Assembly: GCA_951802195.1 (NCBI GenBank)
Contig: OX637632.1
Span: forward strand, 496,001-560,000
Length of the DNA: 64,000 bases
Direction: 5' to 3'
DNA from: Tausonia pullulans
Lineage: Eukaryota; Basidiomycota; Tremellomycetes; Cystofilobasidiales; Mrakiaceae
In this document: positions 36,228 through 46,309 of the stretch, in pieces
Layout: each line of letters opens with the position of its first letter
How positions within the stretch are numbered: the stretch's first letter is position 1
The notes under the pieces: generated by a model
The model's input: the letters and a program-made list of their open reading frames with translations, nothing else
What the model was told of the DNA's origin: nothing
Database searches by the model: none
Position numbers and translations under genes: made by a program

Positions 36228-37954
36228 ATGGCCACCATCACGCTCAATTCGGGAAACAAGATGCCCCTTGTGCGTCGTTCCCTTCGATCTGACAACACGC
36301 TCAGCCCACAACCTCTCGCTCGTCCTCATCGCTGACCCTTTCTCCATCCATCTTTGCTGTTCTTTCACCTCTAACATGCATTTCTACATCCGATCATTCT
36401 TGTGTTCATCACCGGCACCTTGTCACCGCCTCTCTTGCGCCTCTCCTCGCCCTATCCCGTTCTCCCGACCTCAATCGGTTCTTCACGCTCACTTCTCTTC
36501 TGACGACAGGTCGGCAAGGGTCTCTGGAAGGTGGATAATGAGACCTGTGCCGATACGGTCTACAACGCTATTAAGGTCGGATACCGTCTCTTTGATGGAG
36601 CGGCCGACTACGGGAACGAGAAGGAGTCTGGTGAGGGTGTCGCTCGCGCGATCAAGGACGGCCTCGTCAAGCGTGAGGAGCTTTTCATCACGTCGAAGCT
36701 CTGGTGCACTGTGAGTCTATTTGCCTTTCGTAAAATATGTGAAGAGAAGGCCGACGTCCTATACTCGTGTCAGTTCCGTACCAAGAAGGAGGTCGACGCG
36801 TAAGTCGAGTTGTCTCCAGCGAAAGTGACTGGTAATACGCTTACTGTTTCGCTTTCCTTGCTCAGTATCGTCAAGAAGCAGCTCGCCGACTGGCAGCTTG
36901 AGTACTTTGACCTTCTCCTCGTGAGTCTTCGGCAAGGAAAGAGCAAGAGTCAGCGCACGACGAGGCTGACGACTCTGGTTTGTGCACAGATCCACTTCCC
37001 GATCGCGTGCGTGTTTCACGGTTGCCTGTTCCTGGATTCCCCTGACAGCGCTCTTCATTCACATAGCCTCAAATGGGTGGACCCGGAGCACAGGTACCCG
37101 CCTGCCTGGTTCGCCGACGATGGCAAGACCATCGAGACCGTCAGTGAGTACACAGACAGCCCCTTGCCCGCGCGTGGTCCGAGTCTGCTGTCGCTTACAC
37201 CTCCATCTCCTTCCTCCAGACGTTCCCTACCAGGAGACCTACAAGGCGCTCGAGGGCGTCAAGGTGGCCGGCTTTGCTAAAGACATCGGAGTCTCCAACA
37301 TTCAGGGATCGGCCCTCATCGATGTCTTCCGCTACGCCAAGATCCCCCCCGCCGTCCTACAGATCGAGCACCACCCATATCTTACCCAGGAGCCGCTCGT
37401 CGCCCTCTGCAAGGAGTACGACGTCGCTATCACCGCCTACTCGTCGTTCGGACCTCAGTCGTTCCTTGAACTCGGCATGGCCGCGGACATCCCCTCGCTC
37501 CTCAAGCATGACGAGGTTGCCAAGATTGCTGACGCTCACAAGAAAAGTGATTCGTAGTGTATTTCTGTAAAGTGTGAAACTGGGCGCTTACTTCGGTGGA
37601 CCATCTTACCAGCCAGCGCTGAGGTACTTCTTCGTTGGGCCACCCAGCGTGGAATCGCCGTCATTCCCGTGCGTGATGACCCTCTTCCCCTTTGAGACGA
37701 GGTGAAGCCCCGCCTGCTGACCTTACACTTCCTCCAGAAATCCAACAACAAGGACCGCCTCGCTCAGAACCTCAACCACACTGAGTTTGACCTCACTGAA
37801 GCGGAGCTCAAGGCCGTCTCTGCCCTCAACAAGAACCTTCGGTGGGTTTCTTCCTTGCGATAGAAGTCTAAGCTCCGGCTAACCTTGCTTTTTGGCGTGC
37901 AGCTTCAACGATCCCAAGAACTACCTTGGCGTCAAGCACTCCATCTTCGCTTGA
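36228..37954 (+). CDS. Aldo-keto reductase, D-xylose reductase type
   Basis: An NAD(P)H-dependent aldose reductase; in yeasts this family reduces xylose to xylitol. Ten exons: 36228-36269, 36510-36710, 36774-36799, 36866-36920, 36990-37006 (17 nt), 37067-37143, 37220-37546, 37613-37668, 37738-37841 and 37903-37954, giving 318 aa, the family length. The AKR tetrad is present: Asp in [14 protein letters not shown], Tyr in DYGNE, Lys in FITSKLW and His in IHFPIA. Other family marks are [34 protein letters not shown] and the cofactor motif [15 protein letters not shown]. The end is CFNDPKxY-like ([16 protein letters not shown]). The [18 protein letters not shown] start resembles xylose reductases. 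The true substrate cannot be read from sequence. No neighbouring sugar gene is seen. Confidence 0.93.
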
Positions 37955-38324
37955 GTTGCGGTGGCGTGATGTTACAGTAATCACAATGATTTGGACTCTT
38001 GACGTACTGCATCCTGCCGTCGAAAAAGAGGAGGGCTTTTGAGATGTCGCTCGCGCGCAGCTTTAAAATGGTCCTAGCAACTCTTCTAAGTGAACCCCAC
38101 ACACAAGAGCGATCTTGCGAACTTCAGTGCTCCCGAAGAAAGGAAATGAGAAAAGACGACAGGAAACGGCGCGTCTCGCCTGCGCACCTGCCTTGGTCGA
38201 GAAATTCGGCCACGACCTTCCTCCCTTCCTTCGTCCTTCGCCTTCTCTCCTTTCGACAACCGCCTCCAACGCCCATCCGTTCCCACGTGTCAACCCCACA
38301 CCCCTTCCCTTCCCTCTCGACGCC
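37955..38324. other. Intergenic region upstream of ERB1
   Basis: About 370 bases with the reductase 3' UTR and the ERB1 promoter. The last 110 bases are CT-rich. No gene is seen. Confidence 0.5.
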
Positions 38325-41081
38325 ATGCCCCCCGCTGCTGGCTCCTCCAGGAAGCGCAAGACCGCTGCCGCTCTCGACGAGCCCACCGCGCCCGTCGCCT
38401 CGACCTCCAAGTCGTCGCTCCCTGTCGCGACGATGAACCTCGAGATCGGCAACGACTCTGACGAGGAGGACGAGGAGGAGAACGCCGACGAGGGCGATGA
38501 CCAGGAGGAGGGAGGGGCTTTCCCGGAGCTCGACCTCGGCTCCTCGGACGACGACGACGACGACTTTGCGGATCAGGAGGACGTCGACGACGACGACGAG
38601 GGCTATAACTCTTCTGACATTGAGGCTATGGAGAACGAAGACGACGATGATGTGGATGACGACAAGCTCACTTCGCCACGGTCGACGCCTCCCTCGTCGC
38701 TCGCGCCGTCGTCGTTCTCGCGTCGGTCGCGCTCCCTGTCTCCCGTCTCGCACTTCATCGCTGAAAACACCGTCAAACCGGACGAGGCGGACCCCAGCAT
38801 TGTCGTCCGACCGGAGGACCCGCGGGCGGGCAAGATGGTTATCTCGGAGCTCACTGGACGGCCAAAGCGCGTCTACCCGGACATCGAGGCTGGCTATGGC
38901 AGTGAGAGCTCGACCGAGGACGCCCCGAATCGCGTCGGAGACATCCCGGACCACTGGTACGACGACCTCCCTCACATCGGATACGACGTCAACGGCAAGA
39001 AGATCATGCGTCCTGCTCAAGGAGACGAACTCGACCGCTTCCTCGAGACCGTCGAGGACCCAGACGCCTGGTACGTTCGCGCGTCATACCCTAGATTCAA
39101 ACGGATCTTCGTGAACTGACATCGGTCATCCCCCTCTCTCTCTCAGGACCTCCGTCCCCGACCGACTTCTCCAGCAGAACACCAACCTCACCGACGCCGA
39201 ACTTGACATCATTCGCCGGCTCCAGAAGGGCGAGAACCCAGACGAGAACTACGACCCGTACGAGCCGACGAATGAGTGGTATACGTCCAAGGTCCTCGAC
39301 ATGCCGCTCAGCAGCCGGGCCGAGCCCAAGTCGCGGTTCGTCGCGTCCAAGTGGGAGCACAAGAAGGTTCGTCTCTGGGCACTACTCAACCTGTTGAAGG
39401 CTCCTGCTGACCCTGCTTTCCTTCGCCGCCCCCCCCCCTTCCACAGATCATGAAGATCGTCCGCGCCATCCGTCAAGGCCGCATCGTCCCCAACAAGCCT
39501 GCGGTCACCAAACCTCAGTTCTATGCCCTCTGGTCCAACGCCGACCAGGAGCGCGCCCCTCACGCGATGCACATGCCCGCCCCGCAGCCTCGGCTCCCGG
39601 ACGACTCCGAGTCGTACAACCCGGCCGGCGAGTACCTTCTCGACGACGACGAGCGCTCCGAGTGGGAAAACACGGAGAAGGGTGACCGCAAGAAGGACTA
39701 CATGCCTCAGAAGCATTCGTCTCTCCGTGTGGTCCCCGCGTACAAGAACCTCGTTCAAGAGCGGTTCGAGCGGTGCCTCGACCTCTACCTAGCCCCAAGG
39801 ATGCGACGGACGAAGCTCAACATCGATCCCGAGAGCCTCGTGCCCAAGTTGCCGAGCCCGAAGGAGCTCCGGCCATTCCCGACGATGCATGGTCTCCGCT
39901 ACGTGCACCCGGGCGGAGTCCGCGTCCGGTGCGTCAGTATCGACCCGACGGGCATGTGGATGGCATCCGGCGCCGAGGACGGCACCGTCCGCGTCTGGGA
40001 GGTCGCCAACGGAAGGCTTGCGTGGAGATGTGAGGCCGGTAAGGGCCCCGTGTTCAGCATCGAGTGGTGCCCGGACAAGGAGATCGCTCTCATTGCCGCG
40101 ACTCTGTGGGTGTCTGCTGCGCCTATCTGCCGTGCTACTCACCGGCTAACGCGTTCGCTCTCTCTTCCCCAGCGAGAACAAATGTGTCCTCATCTCCCCC
40201 ATTCCCCTCCTCAACGCCAGCGTCGCCCACGCCTCCTCGACGACCGCCCTCAAGGCTGTCACCGGTGCCTCGACGAACACCCCGACCGAGTCGACCGACG
40301 TTCGCTGGAACCGTGGAACCGACTCGGAGCGCCACCGCGGTCTCCTCGTCATCGTCGACGTGCCCGGAACGCCCAAGCAGGTCTCGTGGCACCGCAAGGG
40401 AGACTACTTCTCGACTGTCGCGACCGACGGTGCCAACAAGTCCGTCCTTATCCACCAGCTTTCCAAGCACGCCACGCAATCGCCGTTCAAGAAGACCAAG
40501 GGCCAGGTCCAGAAGGTCGCTTTCCACCCGTCCAAGCCTCACTTTTTCGTCGTCGTATGTGTTGCCTCTCCCCTACTGTTACCCGTTCTCCCGATTCTAA
40601 CTGTTTCCCTTGCCCCCCTCCTCCACAGACCCAACGCTACGTCAAGCTTTACGACCTCGTCGCCCAGACATTGGTCAAAACGCTCCAGCCGGGACTCCGC
40701 TGGCTCTCGTCGATCGACATCCACCCGATGGGTGACAACCTCATCGTCGGATCCTACGACAAGAAGCTCTGCTGGTTCGACCTTGACCTCTCGTCCAAGC
40801 CTTACAAGACGCTTCGCTACCAGACGCGCGCGATCCGACAGGTCCACTACCACCGGTCATACCCGCTCTTCGCGTCGTGCTCCGACGATGGCACCATCAA
40901 CATCTTCCACGGGACCGTCTACTCTGATCTTCTGCAGAACCCCCTCATTGTCCCGCTCAAAGTCCTCCGCGGCCACGGCGTCCGCAACGGGCTCGGAGTC
41001 CTCGACATCAAGTGGCACCCGACCCTCCCTTGGCTCATCTCTGCCGGCGCCGACGGCGAGGCCCGGCTTTGGATGCCCTGA
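38325..41081 (+). CDS. ERB1: Erb1/BOP1, 60S ribosome biogenesis factor
   Basis: Part of the Nop7-Erb1-Ytm1 (PeBoW) complex needed for 27S rRNA processing. Exons: 38325-39070, 39147-39366, 39447-40105, 40173-40554 and 40629-41081, giving 819 aa. The N-terminus is very acidic (SDEEDEEENADEGDDQEE, then DDDDDD runs). The BOP1 N-terminal domain follows: IPDHWYDDLPHIGYDVNGKK, DELDRFLETVEDPDAW, LTDAELDIIRRLQKGENPD, FVASKWEHKKIMKIVRAIRQ and GRIVPNKPAVTKPQFYALW. The WD40 part has the strongly conserved YVHPGGVRVRCVSIDPTG, KGQVQKVAFHPSKPHFFV, PGLRWLSSIDIHPMGDNLIV, KPYKTLRYQTRAIRQVHYH and ISAGADGEARLW. All exons are in phase. The gene sits between the arms of the inverted duplication. Confidence 0.97.
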
Positions 41082-41252
41082 AGGAGCAACTCGTGTCGCG
41101 CGCTTGCTCCTTTTGTTTTCGTCGCATCCTTCTCCTATTCTTACCCTCAACTCCATCCCTCCCTCGCTCTCACCCATCTTTTGCTTTTGGACCCTCAACC
41201 TCATATTGCGCATGCTCCTTTCCAAAATCGTCAATCATCGTGAGAATTAAAA

Positions 41253-42217
41253 TTATGGGAAGACGTCCCCGACGTCGATCCGCTCGTGGTCCTCGCCCTC
41301 CCAGATCCCCGCATCTAGCTCATCCTCGTCGCTTCCTTCGGGGAAGTAGACGGTTGTCCAGAGATCGGTCTGGCCCCCGCCTTTGCTTGCAGGGAAAGTG
41401 ATGGCATCGCGGGAGATATACCGGAGTTGGAAGCCAGCTTTAAGCTGGACCTTGCTGAGGAGTGAGTGCGAGCGATCGAGTGCGCGTCAGTTGCCGTCGA
41501 TGCTTCCGGATAGGGTGGGACAGGAAAGGGCTTTCACAGAGAGGCAGGGTTGGTCGTCAGGGCCGAGCAATTGATCTGACTCCAATGGAGTCCTCGATCT
41601 TGGACGGCGTATTTGAGGTACGCTTCGACGATGGCCTGTCAGCGATGGATACGGTACGCACATACCCGTCGGGCGGTCAGTCAGACTCCTTCCCTCGAAT
41701 GCCCGCCAATAGAAGCAGACACGCACCGTCATCAAGCCCCTCCCAACAACATCCGGCGAGAGGTAGAACCCGAATGCCCAGCTCCTCCCAATACCCTTCC
41801 CTGCGACGGGACGTTCACGATTCTCGGCAACCTTGCGAGCGCGTAGGTTTGGGTCACGGATCTGGTTCAAAGGGTTGGATGCAAGGCAGATACTACCGAT
41901 GTAAGCCCCATCGGGGTTTCGGATGGCTGGAAGGTGGAAAAGTGATGAGGATGTTGGCGAGCGTGAGAATCGGTTCTGAGAGCGCAAGGACATGGCACAC
42001 CTGTAGGACCTCGGAGCTCCTCCCCACTCTCAAACCTCTCCTCCTGATGAGAGATCCACCATTCCGCCATCTCAAGCGTGTAAGGATAGGGCGGCCCGTT
42101 GAGAAACGGGTAGACGCTTGGATCGTTGAGAAACGTCTCCATCCTCGCGGCATCCGTAGGTCGGAAGGGCGTGATGGAGATGCCTTCAAAGGGGGCAGGA
42201 AGATGAATGGTGGTCAT
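41253..42217 (-). CDS. GNAT-family N-acetyltransferase (RimJ/RimL-like)
   Basis: A probable acyl-CoA N-acetyltransferase. Exons: 42217-42010, 41926-41727, 41635-41538 and 41454-41253, giving 235 aa. It starts MTTIHLPAPFEGISITPFRP and shows the GNAT order of RimJ/RimL proteins: DPSVYPFLNGPPYPYTLEMA, then AIRNPDGAYIGSICL, the acetyl-CoA loop region FYLSPDVVGRGLMT (beta-4 and the turn after it), the helix IVEAYLKYAV and the final TTNPASLKVQLKAGFQLRY, in which the N..S..V..K.GF pattern is diagnostic. The substrate is unknown. Its start is about 100 bases from the edge of the right duplication arm, so its promoter must overlap the junction or lie inside the arm. It converges with ERB1, with 171 bases between stops. 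Confidence 0.82.
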
Positions 42218-42562
42218 GCCAACGCTACTGTAAGAGGTAGGGGGTAGTGGTTCAGAGGAAGACAGATGACTCGAACACAAGTCCAGGGGGAGCCCCTGGC
42301 CGCATGGCCGCATGAGCCTTCGACCAAGACCGAAAGTCCATGCGCTTCAAGTCACATCTAAATCCGAGGCCTTTTTCTTTCACTCTCTCTGATGTTGCTC
42401 TACCAGTCACTGGCTTCGTAAAGCAAACCCATAATCCTTGCAAAAAAGCCAGAGAGTCTAGACAAAGACTAGAGAGGAAAAGAAACGGAAAGGCCCCTTG
42501 GCCAGGCTCCAATAACCTCGTAAGAGTGAAGGGAGATGTCCTAACCTACTCAAATTACTACT
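42218..42562. other. Junction region between GNAT promoter and CFEM copy 2
   Basis: Bases 42218-42319 are unique; 42320-42562 belong to the right duplication arm and hold the 3' UTR of CFEM copy 2. The GNAT promoter must therefore span the duplication junction. No gene is seen. Confidence 0.6.
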
Positions 42563-43850
42563 CTAGATGAGGAAAGCAGCGGCACCGATGACGATGGCTC
42601 CGGCAAGGCCGAGGATCGGGGTGGTGTTGGCAACAGCGCTGAGTGAAGGCAACGCGGCCCGATGTCAGCGTTCAGCCAGGGATGGAACCATGTGAGCTGG
42701 GCATCGAGCTGGACTCACCCAGACTGGGGGGTAGTAGAGGCAGAAGCAGAAGCCTTAGCCGAGGCAGATCCAGCGGCAGCAGAAGCCTTAGCCGAGGCAG
42801 ATCCAGCGGCAGCAGAAGCCTTAGTCGAGGCAGATTCGGCGGCAGCGGAAGCCTTAGTGGTTCCCGAGGTAGCAACGGACGAGGCAGCAACGGACGAGGC
42901 AGCATCGGCGACGGACGAAGCAGCATCGGCGACGGACGAGGCAGCAGCAGCAGCGCTAGTGGAGCCAGTGGCGCTACCGACGGAGGCGCACGAGCTCTGG
43001 AGGATAGTTGGTTGAAAAGAAATGAAAGATGAGTAATCGGCCGGTCAGTAATCAATGGCACCTAACAGCAGCATGGCGACTGCGAGAAAGGCAGAAAACG
43101 AACGATCTGGAGCTTAAGGGCAGCCTGCATGTCGGCGGAGGTGCAGTTGGCCTGTGGTATATCAGACATGTCAGCACTGAGAACGAGAGGAAGGAAGGAG
43201 AAGCTGGCTGTAGCGGCAGCGCAGCAGGGCAGGGTGCTTACCGCGAGGCACTGCGCAGCCGAGTCCTGAGCAGTCTCGCTCGTGCAGATCTGTGTGCGTC
43301 GAACAGGAAGGGAGATGGTTAGTTCGAGGAAGCACGGAAGAGAGACAATTGAGCGGTCGCTCGCTCGCTCGTTTGGACGACGGGCCGAGGCTCTGCTCGA
43401 TGAAGACCCGCGCGTGTCCTCACTGCTCCCGAGAAAGAAGCGAATTGTCGGGTGCGTGGGGATAGGAATTGACACAACTCACGCAGGCAAGGTCGGTGAG
43501 GCCGGAGCAGCCTCCAGCGGTAGCACCGGTAGTCAAGCACTGAGAAAAAGGGCAAGTCAGCCGAAGGTCGTCGATGGGTCGAAATGGCTCGAGGACCCCG
43601 AACACCCGACTTGGAGCAACAACACTAAGAAAGCGCGCGACAAAACAACGCACCTGGATGACGCATGTCGACTGCAGTGGAGAAGAGTGAGGGCAATATC
43701 AGCACCGAGTCACCATCTAGAGCGAGAAAGATAATTGAGACCACGCACGATGCCATCGGTCGAAGTCGGGGTGGCCGTAGGGTCCGAGGCCGACGACTGA
43801 GCGATGACAAGAGCCGGGAGGGCGGCGAGGAGGAGGGTCTTGAAGAGCAT
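42563..43850 (-). CDS. CFEM-domain GPI-anchored protein, copy 2
   Basis: The paralog of the 29937-31215 gene in the right arm, intact and spliced the same way: 43850-43749, 43671-43654, 43539-43483, 43289-43242, 43151-43104, 42996-42719 and 42638-42563, giving 208 aa. Signal peptide and GPI tail are identical to copy 1. All eight cysteines and the GCSGLTDLACIC core are kept. Differences cluster in exons 2-6: STCVIQC for STCIIQC, CLTTG for CSAAG, CLA for CLQ, and TSADMQAALKLQI for TAAEVQTALQLQN. The start of the stalk differs and is seven residues longer. Its promoter has three 36-bp repeat units where copy 1 has one. It is probably secreted and anchored like copy 1; whether it is expressed cannot be told. 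Confidence 0.87.
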
Positions 43851-45197
43851 TTTGTGAGATCGAAGGAGAGGAGAGGGAGAGAGGAGCGAGAGAAATGTGA
43901 GGGAGAGAGGAGGATATGGTTGGGAGGAAGGATTCAGGCGGCCAAAGAAGGAAATAGAAGCGAGTGGCGGCACTCCTTGGGACGCGATGAGATGTTCCAG
44001 GAAACTTCTGTTAACCGTGGGCTTGCTCCGGGCTCTCTGACTCCCGTTAACCGTGAAATTGCTCCGGGCTCTGTGGCTCCCGTTAACCGTGGGCTTGCTC
44101 CTGACCATCTGACCACCATCTCTGCCGACGGTTCTCGCCCCATGCGAAGATTGCACGAGAGGGACGTGCTGAGACACACATGTAACCCCGACGGGCCCGA
44201 AATTATTCTCGTTCGAAAGAGAGAGAGAAGGAACACGGGAGCAAGCGGATGAACGACCCTTCCTGTTTCTCGTATGTGCGGGAGCTCTTTCCGTGATTGC
44301 TGTCCTCGCCAAACACCGGACCGCTAGCGCATGGACATGATGTTGACAGATGCCCTCGATGGCAAATGACCTGTCAAGACCTTGCCGAGTTGTAAGCCAG
44401 CAAGAGTGTCTAACCTCTGCACGGTCTTCATCTGCTTGGACCAGTCGTTTCAAAGTGTGGAACCTTGAAGCACTGAACGGCGAATAATCGCTCTGCGAGT
44501 GCGAGCGGAGTCGAGCGTCACAGGAGGCCGACATAAATATACAGTTGTATTGCGAGAGCTGGAAGGTCATCCGACGACGGTAGGGCGCCTGGTAAGAGGG
44601 CAGGGATAGAGTTGGGACTAGTTGGGATTAGTCGGTCCAAGCGAGAACGAGAGCTCGCGTGTTTTCCACCGACACCCCCGTATCTCAGGCTCGCTCGCCT
44701 GACGCACAGATCCGGACGCACCTCCTCTTTTGGCCTCTCGAGTAAAGATGGGAGAGTCTCCGTTCGAGGTGACTTCGCCCTCGCGAAAAGCTGGCGAGTA
44801 TTCAGTCTTCTCTGTCTCATCTCTCAGATGTCCCCGATAGAATGTTCATGCGCAGGGCGAGAATAAAGACGGCGATGGCATGGCGAACGGTCTAGAGTTT
44901 TGAGGAGCGTTTTGATTCCCTCATTCCTCATTTCTCCTTTTCGTCGGTTGCCCATCACATGGTACAGTTCCAGGTCTTCATCTCATCCAAGCACATGAAC
45001 ATGTGATTATTCGGCCACCAGGTCTCCCGAATCGCTCGTGTCCTTCCATCGAGACTTTGCCGAAGACATGAAGATGAACCATGAGAGACGGAGGAAGGAA
45101 AAGCGAAAAGGAAAAGCGAGAAGGAAAAGCGAGAAGGAAAAGAACACCAGAGCCATCAAGAGAGCACCTTCCTCAAGCTGTCCTCAGCTGCCAGCCA
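43851..45197. other. CFEM copy 2 promoter region, duplicated intergenic DNA
   Basis: The reverse copy of 28652-29936. It carries the promoter of CFEM copy 2 and the former BDP1 3' UTR. The main structural difference is the 36-bp tandem array at 44009-44110. Confidence 0.6.
44009..44110 (+). repeat. 36-bp tandem repeat in CFEM copy 2 promoter
   Basis: The motif TTAACCGTG begins at 44011, 44047 and 44083, exactly 36 bp apart, each followed by a variant of CTTGCTCCGGGCTCT. The matching place in the left arm (about 29740-29785) has one unit. The array lies about 160-260 bp upstream of the ATG of CFEM copy 2. Confidence 0.9.
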
Positions 45198-45477
45198 TTA
45201 TGCCGCAGTCTCCCCCTCCTTCCTCACCACCAGCGACCCTGCCATCCCAAAGTCCCCGCCGAAACTCCTGCTCCGACTCCTCTGACCTCTCTGCGCCTCG
45301 TGCTCCGGAAGACCCTCAATCTCCTCCCCATCCGCTCCGACGTAGCCGACAATCTCCTCCCCGTCCCGGAGGTTGGGCCGCTTCCGCTTGCGGGCGGGGC
45401 TAGGCCCCGCCGAGAAGGGACTTGCCGATGACGCCCGGTGCACATGCAGCGCTGGCGGCTGCCTCAGCAGGAAGTTT
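45198..45477 (-). pseudogene. Duplicated 3' fragment of BDP1
   Basis: Corresponds to the last part of the BDP1 final exon (28376-28651) on the opposite strand. It keeps PARKRKRPNLRDGEEIVGYV and the same C-terminus through the stop, but has no upstream exons, SANT domain or promoter. Near its outer end it has extra bases and substitutions relative to BDP1. It is a passenger of the duplication, not a gene, though it could exchange sequence with BDP1 by gene conversion. Confidence 0.9.
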
Positions 45478-46309
45478 GGACCACCGTGTCAGATGAACCT
45501 CACGGCGACTTTGATCGATGTGGCGAGGGCGTCGGCCCGAAGAAAAGGTGGGCGTGTTCTCCGGCCAATCGACCCTCCACGTGGCAAGGTCTCAACTCAC
45601 ATGCGACCCGGACGTGGCCTAGTTCGTCGCCTCCTTCATCGCTCGCTTTCAAGTCGACGCTAGCGAGGTTCGTGGCGGCATGGCAGTCCTCGGACGTACT
45701 GTGCTAGCCGCCGACGAGCCTTAGGGATCAACGCGACTACGAGGACAATAACGAGAAGAACGATCTGGAGCTGATCGAGGGGACGATGAAGCACAGCGCT
45801 CGTGTGGAGGACCGGACCTGGACCATTTGGAAACGAGGGAAGGAAGGGATGGAAGAGCAAAGATGGGAAGAAGCGAGCGAGCGAACCGGCGGCGGTCCAG
45901 CTGGAGGAAGGGAGAGGGAGGGAAGCAACGGTCAGAGGCCAAGTCCTTAAGCAGCATCCTAAATCTGGGACGCGCCAGATTGCTGTCGAAGAACCAAGGG
46001 GCATGGGTCAGGAACAACAGGAGACATTGCATGGTAGAGGGCGTGGGGATGGATGAGAGCCAGAGGGCAGCAAGCCTGGGCGTCAGCGGAGAACGAGTTT
46101 CGAGCATGCGTGCGACCCAGATGCTCTTGTAGACGTTGTACTCCTCTTCTCTCTCTCCCCTCTTGCATAAGCGGAAAGGACGGCTAGTTGACTGACCCAG
46201 AGAGCTGCCGGATCGGCAACGAAGATCATGCGACATAAAAACAGACACCCCACAAAAAGGAAGAAAAATGACAAAGCACTTGATCAATCCGGATCCTCCT
46301 CCTCTTCTC
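45478..46309. other. Region between right arm and ARP4, possible small gene
   Basis: No safe gene. On the minus strand, bases about 45784-45662 read LDQLQIVLLVIVLVVALIPK followed by a basic tail and a stop near 45660, like a tail-anchored or small membrane peptide. A splice acceptor-like TCCCTTCCTCCAG precedes an upstream frame near 45900. No start or full exon set could be fixed, and I recognise no family. Confidence 0.25.

Larger units (their letters stand above)
42320..45477 (-). repeat. Inverted duplication, right arm
   Basis: The reverse-complement match of 28376-31458. The arm is slightly longer because of extra 36-bp repeat units at 44009-44110 and small indels. The inner edge at 42320 is abrupt. 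The outer edge near 45477 falls within the BDP1-derived sequence. The space between the arms is about 10.86 kb. Confidence 0.96.

Noticed and set aside
40106-40172. Read-through of ERB1 exon 3 into a long alternative frame
   Set aside because: The GTGGGT donor and CCCCAG acceptor restore the conserved Erb1 sequence, so the continuing frame is intron.
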